A DNA stretch of 64,000 nucleotides from JBQLZO01 sp052168315 (GCA_052168315.1 JBQLZO010000052.1:1-64000); one strand, 5' to 3'. Shown: positions 44,775-53,777, numbered from the stretch's first letter. Made by a program: numbers and translations. Notes: generated by a model from the sequence alone, not told the origin.

Positions 44775-45095
44775 CGCGTCGGGCGTTGGTTCGGTAGCAT
44801 TGCTCGGGCCTGCGTTGGCCGGCCCGAGCGAGCGCCTCCCGGACGATCGGGAATCTGAGGGCGACGATGCATCGGGCCGGTCGCGGAACGCGGCCGGCCT
44901 TTTCCATCGGGTGTCCCGGCGGGGCGCTTCTCCCCGGAGCGCCGGTTGCCGGAAGCGATGGTTGGCCGCTAGCGTGGTCTCGTTCGGGCGAATCCCGTCC
45001 CGGTGGGGCGGGGCCCGGCTCGCCGGCTTCCGCGTCGGGGCGAGGGCGTGGCGTGAGTACGGTTGATCTGGGTACCGCGAGTTCGGAGGTGACTG
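44775..45095. other. Intergenic region with two hairpins
   Basis: 321 nt without a gene between the secretin and STAS genes. The first hairpin, GCTCGGGCC (44802-44810) with GGCCCGAGC (44821-44829), has no T-run. The second, at 44874-44903, is terminator-like. Nothing else was recognised. Confidence 0.6.
44874..44903 (+). terminator. Rho-independent terminator after the secretin gene
   Basis: GGCCGGTCGCG-GAA-CGCGGCCGGCC (11-bp stem with one wobble pair) followed by TTTTCC. It lies about 100 nt past the secretin stop. Confidence 0.8.
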
Positions 45096-45455
45096 ATGGC
45101 GTCCAAGGAGTCTCGGCTGCGTGTGAGCAAGGCCAGCGGGATCACCAGGGTCGAGTTCGTTGATCGGAACATCCTCGACGAGGCGAACATCCAGCAGATC
45201 GGTGAGGAGATCGTCGAGTTGATCGACTCGGAGCCGAAGCCGAAGCTGCTGATCAGCTTCTCGAATGTCGATCACCTCTCGTCGGCGGCGCTCGGGACGC
45301 TGATCAACATCCACAACAAGGTCAAGGCCAAGACGGGTCAGCTTCGTCTGACGCAGATCGACCCGCAGATCTACGAGGTGTTCGTGATCACGAAGCTGAA
45401 CAAGCTGTTCGAGATCCACGACACGCAGGATGAGGCCGAGCAGAGCTTTCACTGA
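45096..45455 (+). CDS. STAS-domain anti-anti-sigma factor (RsbV/SpoIIAA-like)
   Basis: 119 aa. STAS fold: ITRVEFVDRNILDEANIQQIGEEI, KLLISFSNVDHLSSAALGTLINIH. The Ser expected to be phosphorylated by an RsbW-type kinase is Ser63 (second Ser of LSSAALG). GGAGGTGAC precedes the ATG. The next gene on the same strand, 182 nt further, encodes a matching kinase-like protein, so the two probably form a partner-switching pair. No sigma factor gene lies nearby. Confidence 0.9.
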   Translation: MASKESRLRVSKASGITRVEFVDRNILDEANIQQIGEEIVELIDSEPKPKLLISFSNVDHLSSAALGTLINIHNKVKAKTGQLRLTQIDPQIYEVFVITKLNKLFEIHDTQDEAEQSFH

Positions 45456-45637
45456 GGCGTGCGCCTGGCGTGGCCGGCGAGGCGGCGCAAGGTCGGCGCG
45501 CGTCGGCGATGCTTCGGGGGTTGCGCCCCGCGTTGTGCTCGTCGGATTCGAGGGGTGCCGGGGAGCGGGATGGGCTTGGTGCCGGGCTTCGAACGTGCCT
45601 GGGCATGCTGGATTGCACTCGGAAATCGTCGATTGAG

Positions 45638-46102
45638 ATGTCCCAGACTCCCCCCCCACAACCCGATGATGGCGGCTCGGCACAGGGCGAGTTCGATCTT
45701 CGCAACGATCGCGCCGCCATCGATGCGGGGATCAGCGTGGTGATCGATGCGATGGGGAGGATGTCGTACCCATCGACCTCATCGTTCGCGGTGCGGCTGG
45801 CGATGGAGGAGGCGGTGGTCAACGGGTTCAAGCACGGCAACCGGGATCGGCCGGATGCGCCGGTGCATGTGGAATGGCGGGCGACGCCTGACTCGGTGAC
45901 GGTGAGCGTTGAGGATGCCGGGCCGGGGTTCACTCCTGGGGAGATTCCGGATCCGACCGAACCGGACCGGCTCGAGATCCCGAGTGGGCGGGGGCTGATG
46001 CTGATGCGGGCGTATATGACGCGGCTCTGGCACAACGATCGCGGCAACCGCGTGACGATGGTGTACGAGCGTCCAGATGAGGGCGCTGCGGCGGACGGGT
46101 GA
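45638..46102 (+). CDS. Anti-sigma-factor-like ATP-binding protein (RsbW type)
   Basis: 154 aa. HATPase_c_2 fold of serine kinases like RsbW and SpoIIAB. N-box RLAMEEAVVNGFKHGN (Glu58, Asn62), G1-box SVEDAGPGF, and G2-box GRGLMLMRAYMT. The first 20 residues are Pro/Gly-rich. ATG at 45638 after GATTGAG, so the ribosome binding site is weak. Likely to bind and phosphorylate the STAS protein upstream; the target sigma factor cannot be named. Confidence 0.88.
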   Translation: MSQTPPPQPDDGGSAQGEFDLRNDRAAIDAGISVVIDAMGRMSYPSTSSFAVRLAMEEAVVNGFKHGNRDRPDAPVHVEWRATPDSVTVSVEDAGPGFTPGEIPDPTEPDRLEIPSGRGLMLMRAYMTRLWHNDRGNRVTMVYERPDEGAAADG

Positions 46103-46143
46103 TCGTTGGCGAGCGGGCGTGGCGGCGGCCCGAGCGGCGGGGG

Positions 46144-47460
46144 TCATTGGTTCGGTGGGTTGTCTTGGTCATCCGGGGGGGTCTGGCCGCGATCCCGGTG
46201 CTCGTCGTGGTCGTTCGGCGCTGAGCCATCGCCCTTGGCTCGGCCTTTCGGGGGTGGGCCCTTCGGGGGCTCGGCCTGCGGGGGCTTGGCGGCGGGCCTG
46301 GTGCCCTCGTTGTCGGTCTCGTCGGCATCACCGCCGGTGCGGGGCTCGCCCTGGGGGTGCGGACGGGGGCGGGAGGCCTGGGGCTCGGGCTCGGGGGACG
46401 GCGGAAGGTCGAGCCAGTCGAGCATGAGCGGAGCGGAGACCGAGAGATCGAGGGTGGTCGATCGGGCTTCGAGCATCCGGTTTGCTTCTTCGGGGGTGAT
46501 GCGGTCCTGGGCGACGGGGGTGATCTCGGTCCAGGCTCCGTCTTCCGGGGGCTGGGCGGAGGCGGCGTCGATGGCGATCTGCTCGGCCTCATCGAGCGAC
46601 CCGGCGACGAGCAGGACATCGGCGTACCGGGGGGGCGCCTCGGGGTCCTCGCGCTGGCACCGGACGACGCATCGCCACGCGGTCTGGCCGAGATCGCGTC
46701 CGTCGTCGTCGACATTCGTGGATGGATCGATGTTGAGCTGGAGCGCCCAGTGGTCGCGGAGGCGTTCGATGATCTCCTCGACGGAGAGGGCGTCGTTGTC
46801 GTCTTTGGCGGGCACGAGCACGCCGGTGTGCTCGTGCTCGGCGGCGTCGGGGCCGACGATTTCCTTGACTTCTTCGAGTTCCATGGCGGCCAGGAGCTTC
46901 TCGACGCGTTCCTTCAGTTCGATCGCGACGCGGATGGTGAGGATCTTGTGCTCATCGAGGAAGAGGTAGACGAACGGATCGAGCGACATGGCACCGAAGC
47001 CGACGAGCCCATCCTCGAACAGCCATTCTTCGAACCAGCGGATGCCGTCGTAGTAGCGTTCGAGCCCAACGAGTTCGAAGGCGATGTAGGGGTCGATCTC
47101 GCGGTAGGCGTCGTTGCCGAGGACATCGAGGATCGGGAAGACGCGGGGGGGCAGGAGGGTGGCGGCGGCGCGCCAGAGGGCGCGGATGCGGTTGGCGGGC
47201 ACGAGGATGTCGAACATGAAGCGATCGGGCCACTCTTCCTGTTCGGCATCCTGTTCATCGGCGTCGGAGGACCAACCACCGGGGCCCGGCTCCCACTGTC
47301 CGGAGCCTGTGAGGAAGGACTCGGACTCGTCGGCGGGCTCGAATTCGACGACGAATCCGGGTTTCGGGCTCAGGGGGGCGACGGGGTAGACGCCCAGCGG
47401 GAAGGAGAAGCCGTCGGCCTCGCGCCTGGTGATGTCCGGATCCACGAGCACTCTGGTCAT
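46144..47460 (-). CDS. Conserved-looking hypothetical protein with disordered tail
   Basis: 438 aa, not recognised. Residues about 1-320 look folded: MTRVLVDPDITRREADGFSF, DRFMFDILVPANRIRALWRAAATLLPPRVFPILDVLG, YYDGIRWFEEWLFEDGLVGF, EEIIERLRDHWALQLNIDPS. From about 350 it is Pro/Glu/Asp/Lys-rich and likely disordered. No signal peptide or membrane segment. Start ATG at 47460 with TACCCT 6 nt upstream; the open frame continues to 47586 without signals. Converges with the RsbW-like gene 41 nt away. Confidence 0.75.
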   Translation of the reverse strand: MTRVLVDPDITRREADGFSFPLGVYPVAPLSPKPGFVVEFEPADESESFLTGSGQWEPGPGGWSSDADEQDAEQEEWPDRFMFDILVPANRIRALWRAAATLLPPRVFPILDVLGNDAYREIDPYIAFELVGLERYYDGIRWFEEWLFEDGLVGFGAMSLDPFVYLFLDEHKILTIRVAIELKERVEKLLAAMELEEVKEIVGPDAAEHEHTGVLVPAKDDNDALSVEEIIERLRDHWALQLNIDPSTNVDDDGRDLGQTAWRCVVRCQREDPEAPPRYADVLLVAGSLDEAEQIAIDAASAQPPEDGAWTEITPVAQDRITPEEANRMLEARSTTLDLSVSAPLMLDWLDLPPSPEPEPQASRPRPHPQGEPRTGGDADETDNEGTRPAAKPPQAEPPKGPPPKGRAKGDGSAPNDHDEHRDRGQTPPDDQDNPPNQ

Positions 47461-47466
47461 GCGGCA

Positions 47467-47472
47467 AGGGTA
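47467..47472 (-). promoter_or_regulatory. -10-like TACCCT 6 nt before the 47460 start
   Basis: Minus strand GATACCCTTGCCGC then ATG. No ribosome binding site. Possible leaderless promoter. Confidence 0.35.
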
Positions 47473-47604
47473 TCGCGTTCGGGGCGGGCGGCGTGGGGAA
47501 AGAGACGGGGGGGGTGGAGCGGGATCCGGGCCCGGCGTTGCACCGGTGGGCGGTTGGCGGCATGATGGCGCTTCGAACCCGAGCACTGACCACGGAGGCG
47601 CGAT

Positions 47605-49389
47605 ATGGATTGGCTTTGGGGATCACTCGATCATGTCAACGGTGTTATCTGGCACAATGTGGTGCTCTACGTGGTGCTCGGGGTGGGGCTTCTCTTCACG
47701 ATCTGGTCGGGCTTCAGCCAGTTCCGAGCGCTGACGCACGGGACGGCGGTGATCCGGGGCAAGTACGACGACAAGAACGATCCCGGTGCGATCAACCACT
47801 TCCAGGCGCTTTCCGCGGCGCTCTCCGCGACGGTGGGACTCGGGAACATCGGCGGCGTTGCCCTCGCGGTGGCGCTCGGGGGCCCGGGCGCGATCTTCTG
47901 GATGTGGGTGGTGGGGATCCTGGGCATGGCGATCAAGACCACCGAGGTCACGCTTTCGATGTTGTATCGGAACACGGACGATCCGGACAACCCGCACGGC
48001 GGTCCGATGTTCGTTGCGAAGAAGGCGTTCAAGGAGCGCGGGTTCGGGGCGCTCGGGACGGTGATCGGCGGCCTGTTCGTGCTCACGCTGCTGGTCTCGA
48101 CGATCACGGGCGGGAACATGTTCCAGGCGTGGAATGTCGCGGAAATCACGAACAACTACACGGGCGTGCCGACGATCGCGGTTGGGATCGTGCTGGCGAT
48201 CGTAGTGGGGATGGTGATCATCGGCGGGATCAAGCGGATCGGCGCGGTGGCGGGACGGATCGTGCCGCTGATGTGCGGGCTGTATGTGCTTGCGGCGCTG
48301 GTGGTGATCATCGTGGACATCGGCCGGGTTCCGGAGATGTTCGGGCTGATCTTCACGGAGGCGTTCTCGAAGTCCTCAGCCGATGAGGCGTTTCTCGGCG
48401 GCACCGCGGGATACGCGCTGCTTTGGGGGATGAAGCGTGCGCTGTTCTCGTCCGAGGCGGGGCAGGGCTCCTCACCGATCGCGCATTCGGCGGCGAAGAC
48501 CGACGAGCCGGTCCGGGAGGGCATCGTTGCCGGGCTTGAGCCATTCATCGACACGATCGTGGTGTGCACGCTGACGGCGCTGGTGATTCTGCTGACCGGC
48601 GCCTGGAACCGTGGCGCCGAGGCGACTCTTGACACGCCGTTCCAGATGGTGCAGGTGCAGGTGGATGACGAGGGCAATCCTGTCGAGAACACCTGGACGA
48701 TCGCGGACACGCCACTGCCCGGGAAGAACGAGGCAGCCCGCAAGGTCTCGGGCGAGTGGGTGGATGGCGATGAGGTGTTCATCGTGATCGACGCCCATGA
48801 GAACTCAAACACGGGGCTGACGCTGCATCGATTGGCGGGGAGGGTGAAGACCGCTCCGTCGGGGGACGGATTCATCGTGGAGTGGAAGGACTTCGAGACC
48901 GAGGCCGGTGTCACCCCGAAGGCGGGATACTCGGGGACGGGAGTGTTCAAGGAGTATTCGGGGGCGACGCTGACGGCGTACGCGTTTGACTCGGCGATCC
49001 CCGGGCTGGGGATGTGGCTGGTGACGCTCGCATCCTGGCTGTTTGCGATCTCGACGATGATCTCGTGGTCGTATTACGGCGAGCAGGGCGTGGTCTACTT
49101 CTTCGGCGACAGCCCGGGCGCGATCCTGGTCTACAAGGTGCTCTACTGCCTCGCGATCGTGATCGCGACGGCCGGGTTCGTCACGAGCGATGCGCAGCTG
49201 GACTCGCTGACGGCGCTGGGGACGGGCGTGATGCTGTGGGCGAACATCCCGATCATGCTGATCTTCGGGGCTGTGGCGATGCGGGCGTACCATGGGTATA
49301 TCCGGCGTCTCAAGAGCGGCGAGCTCGATGAAACGGCCCATTCGCCAGCGCCGATCACGGATGTCGTCGAGGGCAAGGATGTGGAGTGA
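47605..49389 (+). CDS. Sodium:alanine symporter family (AGCS) protein with a large loop insertion
   Basis: 594 aa against about 450-500 usual. AGCS signature: ALSATVGLGNIGGVALAVALGGPGAIFWMW, TEVTLSMLYR, GTAGYALLWGMKRALFSSEAGQGSSPIAHSAAKTDEP and ISWSYYGEQG. Moves alanine or glycine in with Na+. Residues about 335-447, between ALVILLTGAWNRG and the next membrane segment, form a soluble insertion (FQMVQVQVDDEGNP, GLTLHRLAGRVK) that ordinary members lack or have much shorter. ATG at 47605 with CGGAGG upstream. Overlaps the next gene by 11 nt. Confidence 0.93.
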   Translation: MDWLWGSLDHVNGVIWHNVVLYVVLGVGLLFTIWSGFSQFRALTHGTAVIRGKYDDKNDPGAINHFQALSAALSATVGLGNIGGVALAVALGGPGAIFWMWVVGILGMAIKTTEVTLSMLYRNTDDPDNPHGGPMFVAKKAFKERGFGALGTVIGGLFVLTLLVSTITGGNMFQAWNVAEITNNYTGVPTIAVGIVLAIVVGMVIIGGIKRIGAVAGRIVPLMCGLYVLAALVVIIVDIGRVPEMFGLIFTEAFSKSSADEAFLGGTAGYALLWGMKRALFSSEAGQGSSPIAHSAAKTDEPVREGIVAGLEPFIDTIVVCTLTALVILLTGAWNRGAEATLDTPFQMVQVQVDDEGNPVENTWTIADTPLPGKNEAARKVSGEWVDGDEVFIVIDAHENSNTGLTLHRLAGRVKTAPSGDGFIVEWKDFETEAGVTPKAGYSGTGVFKEYSGATLTAYAFDSAIPGLGMWLVTLASWLFAISTMISWSYYGEQGVVYFFGDSPGAILVYKVLYCLAIVIATAGFVTSDAQLDSLTALGTGVMLWANIPIMLIFGAVAMRAYHGYIRRLKSGELDETAHSPAPITDVVEGKDVE

Positions 49390-50650
49390 TCTGATCGCGT
49401 GCGTGCCGGGCGGTGGCGTCTGCGGGCGGGGTGCGCCCCGGACGGCGCGTGTGGCGATCGCGTGCGCCGGAATGTGCGCTGCGTGCGTGATCGCTCCGCC
49501 CGTTGCACTCGGTGATCCGCTCGGTCGCGATGGGCAGGCGGCGCCGGAGTGGTCCAACGAGGCAAAGCTTCGAGAACGCGTCGAGGCATCGCTGGAAGCG
49601 AGCGGTGCGCCGGCGATGGCGGCGGGCGTGGTGACGGGCTCGGGGGATCGTCTCACGACGGCCATGGGCGAGCGCGCGGCGGGGACGGGGGTGCCCGTCA
49701 CGATCGATGACCGGTGGCACATCGGGTCGATCAGCAAGTCGTTCACGGCGGTGCTTGCAGCGCGGCTGGTGGATGAGGGGCTGATCGATTGGGATACGAC
49801 GATCTTCGAGGCGATCCCGGAGCTCGAGGGCACGGCCAGCCGGATGTACCGGCGGGTGACGCTCGAGCAGTTGCTGGGGAGCCGTGGAGGCGTGCCCCAG
49901 GGCGATGGCGGGGTGCAGCGGAGGCTGTTTGAGCTGGAGGGCACGCCGCGCGAGCAGCGGATGGAGGCGGTCGCGGCGATTCTGAGCGGGCGTCCGATCG
50001 GGCCGCCGGGCGCTCGGCATGCGTACTCGAACTTTGGGTTCATCGTCGCGGGGGCGATGCTGGAACGGGCTGCGGATCGTTCGTGGGAAGACCTGGTTCG
50101 CGAGAAGATCGGTGGGGCGCTGGGCATGTCATCGCTGGGATTCGGTGCGCCGGGCGATCCGATGGTTGATGCGCCGGATGAGCCGTGGGGGCATACATGG
50201 AACGGCGAGTCGTTCCGGAGCGTGCCGCCGGGTGGGGTGAGCGACAATCCGGTCTCGTACGGGCCGGCCGGGACGATCCACGCGTCGATCGGGGATCTGC
50301 TGAAGTACGCGGAGGCGCATCTGCGGACGCTCGAGATGGTGCGGGATCGGGAAGCGGACGATGATGCCGAGACGCCGCTGGGGATCCGGCTTGGGTCGGC
50401 GCGGCGGGTGTACCGGGTGCCTGAGAATCCGGATGTGCCGTACGCGCTGGGGCTGATCGTTCGGAGCGATCTGAGCGGGCGTCCGACGGGGGTGTGGCAC
50501 AACGGGTCGAACACGATGTGGTACGCGGAGATGCTGGTTGTCGCCGATGAGCGGGGTTCGCGTGCGGCGTTCGTGTGCGCGAACGCGATGGGCGATCGGG
50601 TGCAGGGGGAGGTGGCCCGGCTGGCGCGGGAACTGGTCGGGGCGGACTGA
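49379..50650 (+). CDS. Secreted serine hydrolase (class C beta-lactamase/DD-peptidase fold)
   Basis: 423 aa. ATG at 49379 overlaps the end of the symporter gene, so translation is probably coupled. N-terminal hydrophobic VAIACAGMCAACVIAPPVALG is a signal peptide. SxxK: SISKSFTA; YxN: AYSNFGF; the third motif region is HNGSN in place of KTG. WHIGSISK and LTLEQLLGSRGG-like VTLEQLLGSRGGVP are typical of the beta-lactamase family (PF00144), which includes esterases and peptidases. Substrate not predictable; its pairing with an alanine transporter would fit a D-Ala-releasing peptidase, but that is a guess. Confidence 0.88.
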   Translation: MWSDLIACVPGGGVCGRGAPRTARVAIACAGMCAACVIAPPVALGDPLGRDGQAAPEWSNEAKLRERVEASLEASGAPAMAAGVVTGSGDRLTTAMGERAAGTGVPVTIDDRWHIGSISKSFTAVLAARLVDEGLIDWDTTIFEAIPELEGTASRMYRRVTLEQLLGSRGGVPQGDGGVQRRLFELEGTPREQRMEAVAAILSGRPIGPPGARHAYSNFGFIVAGAMLERAADRSWEDLVREKIGGALGMSSLGFGAPGDPMVDAPDEPWGHTWNGESFRSVPPGGVSDNPVSYGPAGTIHASIGDLLKYAEAHLRTLEMVRDREADDDAETPLGIRLGSARRVYRVPENPDVPYALGLIVRSDLSGRPTGVWHNGSNTMWYAEMLVVADERGSRAAFVCANAMGDRVQGEVARLARELVGAD

Positions 50651-50672
50651 CGCGCGGCGCCGAGGTTGGCAC

Positions 50673-51869
50673 CTATCGCGGCGCTGTGGGCCGTGAGGCG
50701 GGCTTGAGCAGGCGTTCGCACGCGTCCATGCGTTCGTGGAGCTGCGCCGGCGTGTCGGCGCGGAGCGTGAGGTGCCCGACCTTTCTTCCCGGGCGGGGCG
50801 GCTTGTCGTAGTCGTGCATGGCGAGGGCGGGGACCTCGAGCGTGCGGGTTCGGTCGGGCATGCGTCCGATGCAGTTGAGCATTCCGATTGGCGCGATCGT
50901 GCTGGGAGCGCCGGTGTCGCCCAGCGGGAGCCCGGTGATCGCACGGATGTGGTTGGCGAACTGGGATGTCGGGGCGCCCTCGATGGTCCAGTGCCCGGAG
51001 TTGTGCACGCGGGGTGCGAACTCGTTTGCGATCAGTCGCGGCTCGGCGCCGGGTTCGGACGATTCGATCAGGAAGAACTCGACTGTGAGGACGCCGATGT
51101 GCCCGAGCGACTCCATGAGGAGCCTGACGCGTCGTTCGGCGCGGCCCTGGAGCGCCGGGTCGTGTCTTCCCTCGGAGGCGGGGATGCGCGTGGCGTGGAG
51201 GATTCCATCGCGATGGGTGTTCTCGCACATCGGATAGGCCCGGAACTGCCCATCGAGGGATCGAACTCCGATGATCGAGACCTCCCGGGTGAAGGGGATC
51301 ATGCGTTCGTAGATGGCGGGGGCGCGTCCGATGGCGTCCCACGCCTGCTCCGCATCGTCGGGGGTGCGCAGGCGTGCCTGTCCCTTGCCGTCGTACCCGC
51401 CGTGTCGTGCCTTTAGGATGCCGGGCGTGCCGACGCCGGGCTCCGAGGCCGCGCGATGGAGGGCTGGAAGATTATCGATGGGCGCGAACGGGGCCACGGG
51501 CACTTCGGCGGCGGCGAACGCGTGGCGCTCGGCGAGGCGGTCCTGGGCGGCCTCGAATGATGCGTGGGAGGGTCGGACGGGGATGCGCTCGTTGAGCCGG
51601 CGGAGTGCGCTGCCGGGCACATTCTCGAACTCGCAGGTGACGACATCGCAGCGTTGCGCGAGGTGGTCGAGGGCGGAGTGGTCGGTGTAGTCGGCGACGA
51701 TGAGGTCGCCGACCTGTCCAGCGCAGGCGTCCGGGGCGGAATCGAGGAAGACGAACCTGAACCCCATGGGGATTCCCGCGAGGGCGAGCATGCGCCCGAG
51801 TTGTCCGCCGCCGATGATGCCGATCGTGCGCACGGCGCCGGGAGGTGGGTTCGTTGGAGGGTTTGGCAT
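50673..51869 (-). CDS. purK: 5-(carboxyamino)imidazole ribonucleotide synthase
   Basis: 398 aa. ATP-grasp enzyme that carboxylates AIR to N5-CAIR in purine synthesis. IGIIGGGQLGRMLALAG, FENVPG, LKARHGGYDGKGQ, EVSIIGVRSLDG, NEFAPRVHNSGHWTIEG and HDYDK are typical. Start ATG at 51869 (MPNPPTNPPPGAVRTIGIIGGG). The product goes to PurE, encoded 56 nt upstream in the same operon. Converges with the serine hydrolase. Confidence 0.96.
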   Translation of the reverse strand: MPNPPTNPPPGAVRTIGIIGGGQLGRMLALAGIPMGFRFVFLDSAPDACAGQVGDLIVADYTDHSALDHLAQRCDVVTCEFENVPGSALRRLNERIPVRPSHASFEAAQDRLAERHAFAAAEVPVAPFAPIDNLPALHRAASEPGVGTPGILKARHGGYDGKGQARLRTPDDAEQAWDAIGRAPAIYERMIPFTREVSIIGVRSLDGQFRAYPMCENTHRDGILHATRIPASEGRHDPALQGRAERRVRLLMESLGHIGVLTVEFFLIESSEPGAEPRLIANEFAPRVHNSGHWTIEGAPTSQFANHIRAITGLPLGDTGAPSTIAPIGMLNCIGRMPDRTRTLEVPALAMHDYDKPPRPGRKVGHLTLRADTPAQLHERMDACERLLKPASRPTAPR

Positions 51870-51925
51870 CTGACGGACCCTCGCGGGTGGGTCGGAACGG
51901 CGGCGTGGTTCGGGCGGGCGGTTTC

Positions 51926-52441
51926 TCAGGGCTCGGCGGGCGGGGTGCGGGAGGGGTCCGGGTCGTCGAGCACGCGCTGGGTCTGGCGGCGGCGGTGTTC
52001 GAGCAGCGCCTTGTGGATGACGGGTTCTGATGGGGCGAGGATGGCCGCGGCGAAGAGTGCGGCGTTGATCGCGCCCGCGCGTCCGATGGCGAGGGTCGCG
52101 ACGGGGATGCCGGCGGGCATCTGGACGATGGAGAGGAGGGAATCGACACCCTTGAGGGCCTTGGACTCGACGGGCACGCCGAGGACCGGGAGGTGGGTCA
52201 TGCTGGCGCACATTCCCGGGAGGTGGGCGGCGCCTCCGGCGCCTGCGATGATGACGCGGAGCCCGCGATCGGCGGCGGCTTCGGCGTACTCGGCGAGCAG
52301 CGCGGGGGTGCGGTGGGCGGAGACGATTCGTGTCTCGTGCGGCACGCCGAGGGCGGCGAGGGTTTCGGCGGCGTGGGACATGGTTTCCCAGTCGGACCGC
52401 GATCCCATAATGATCCCGACGAGGGGAGAGGTGCCCTGCAT
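51926..52441 (-). CDS. purE: N5-carboxyaminoimidazole ribonucleotide mutase
   Basis: 171 aa. Converts N5-CAIR to CAIR. Class I signature: GIIMGSRSDWETM, SAHRTPALLAEYA, IIAGAGGAAHLPGM and GVPVESKALKGVDSLLSIVQMPAGIPVAT. Start ATG at 52441 (MQGTSPLVG). TACGCT lies 6 nt before the ATG. First gene of the purE-purK operon. Confidence 0.96.
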   Translation of the reverse strand: MQGTSPLVGIIMGSRSDWETMSHAAETLAALGVPHETRIVSAHRTPALLAEYAEAAADRGLRVIIAGAGGAAHLPGMCASMTHLPVLGVPVESKALKGVDSLLSIVQMPAGIPVATLAIGRAGAINAALFAAAILAPSEPVIHKALLEHRRRQTQRVLDDPDPSRTPPAEP

Positions 52442-52447
52442 GGGGAG

Positions 52448-52453
52448 AGCGTA
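52448..52453 (-). promoter_or_regulatory. -10-like TACGCT 6 nt before the purE start
   Basis: Minus strand GATACGCTCTCCCC then ATG. No Shine-Dalgarno sequence; candidate leaderless promoter of purEK. Confidence 0.35.
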
Positions 52454-52536
52454 TCGGCGTTTGCGGCGGTGTGCGGTGGGATCCCGCACGGGGGTGGGGC
52501 GGCGTGGGGGCGGCGGGAAGTGGTGTCCGGGGGGGC

Positions 52537-52542
52537 TACAAT
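52537..52542 (+). promoter_or_regulatory. -10 TACAAT upstream of efp
   Basis: TACAAT is one base off the consensus, 73 nt before the efp GTG. No -35 match at 16-18 nt. Confidence 0.4.
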
Positions 52543-52615
52543 GGGCCCGCGCCGGCGCCGCCAGTGAGCGGGTCCGGGAGACTCAAACTGCTTTCGAAGA
52601 AGAACGGGTGCTGCT

Positions 52616-53170
52616 GTGAAGGCCATCGACCTGCGACCGGGGAATGCGATCGAAGAGAACGGGCGTCTTTTCGTGGTGACGAAGTACGAGCACCGGACGC
52701 CGGGGAACCTGCGGGCCTTCATCCAGGTGAAGCTCAAGGATGTGCAGTCGGGGTCTCATATCGAGAAGCGGATGAACCCGGCGGACGAGGTGACGGCCAC
52801 GAGCCTGGATCGACGCAATGTCGAGTTTCTGTACCAGGATGCGGACGGGTTCGTGTTCATGGACACATCGAGCTTCGAGCAGTTCACGCTCGATGAGGAA
52901 ACGGTCAGCGATTCGATGCCGTTCCTTCGTCCGAACGCGCAGACGAACATGCTGTTCCACGGCGAGAAGGCGATCCTCGTGGAGCTTCCGCCGGTCGTGG
53001 AACTGACCGTTGCGGAGTGCCAGCCGGGGATCAAGGGCGCGACGGCGACGAACCAGCTCAAGGAAGCGGTGATGGAGACGGGTCTGAAGACCCGCGTCCC
53101 GCCGTTCATCGAGGTGGGCGAGACGCTGAAGATCTCCACGAGCGACGGCTCGTACCAGTCGCGTGCGTGA
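52616..53170 (+). CDS. efp: Elongation factor P
   Basis: 184 aa. Helps the ribosome at polyproline stretches. MKAIDLRPGNAIEENGRLFVV starts the protein; SFEQFTLDEETV and GATATNQLKEAVMETGLKTRVPPFI are typical. The loop that carries the modified residue reads RTPGNLRAF: the residue aligned with Lys34 of E. coli or Arg32 of Pseudomonas is Asn31. GTG start at 52616. Polyproline-rich proteins are plentiful in this window. Confidence 0.96.
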   Translation: MKAIDLRPGNAIEENGRLFVVTKYEHRTPGNLRAFIQVKLKDVQSGSHIEKRMNPADEVTATSLDRRNVEFLYQDADGFVFMDTSSFEQFTLDEETVSDSMPFLRPNAQTNMLFHGEKAILVELPPVVELTVAECQPGIKGATATNQLKEAVMETGLKTRVPPFIEVGETLKISTSDGSYQSRA

Positions 53171-53777
53171 GGCTCGGCGGCTGTGTTGGCGGGGGCCCGC
53201 GCCCGCCGCGCCGGCGGAATGAATCGTGAACGACCGGGAAGATCCCCGCTGCGTGATGGGGCACGGCTCAGCGCCGGACCTGCCGTTTCGGCGGTTCTCG
53301 GCGCTCGATGGCGTGCGGGTGTGGCGGATTGCACACGAATTGAACGCGGGGGCGGTCGCACTCTTGGCGCGTGGAAGCGAGTTTGCCACGGTTCTGGGGC
53401 GTTGGCGCGTTCGTCCGATCCGAGAATGCGGGCGGGGGAACCGGAGAGCACGAAATCCGTAGGAAAGATGTGAGGGTGTCGAGCGGAATCAGTGGCGTGG
53501 GCCGAAGGTTGATCTCAGAGTCATCCAAACGGGCGCGGGCGGCGAACTGAAGGGGATGACGGGGCGAGGGGACGCGGACGGGGCGGCGGGCATCGTGGGA
53601 GGAGTGGCCGAAGGGCGCTCGATCCCGGTTGGAAGGCGTCGCGATGCTCGCGCGTGATCGGTTGATGACGCGATGGGTTGCGATGCCTGCGAGACCGCCG
53701 CTCCCCGCTCCGATGTTCGGCGCGGGGGCTGATCACCGAGCAGAGAAGGCTGCGCGGGCGGGACGAAGGGGAACACC
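53171..53777. other. Intergenic region between efp and the GNAT gene
   Basis: 607 nt. A GGCGGG / CCCGCC hairpin (53188-53207) follows efp without a T-run. Small open frames exist (for example 53226-53462) but have no ribosome binding site or recognisable content. The part around 53450-53530 is locally less GC-rich. Nothing else was recognised. Confidence 0.55.

Noticed and set aside
41382..45683. 1433-aa open frame antisense to the secretin and STAS genes
   Set aside because: High GC removes stop codons from the antisense frame. The product is a His/Arg/Leu-rich low-complexity string with no family likeness, and the sense genes are well supported.
53226..53462. 78-aa plus-strand open frame after efp
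   Set aside because: No ribosome binding site, no motif, composition like other shadow frames. Left as intergenic.
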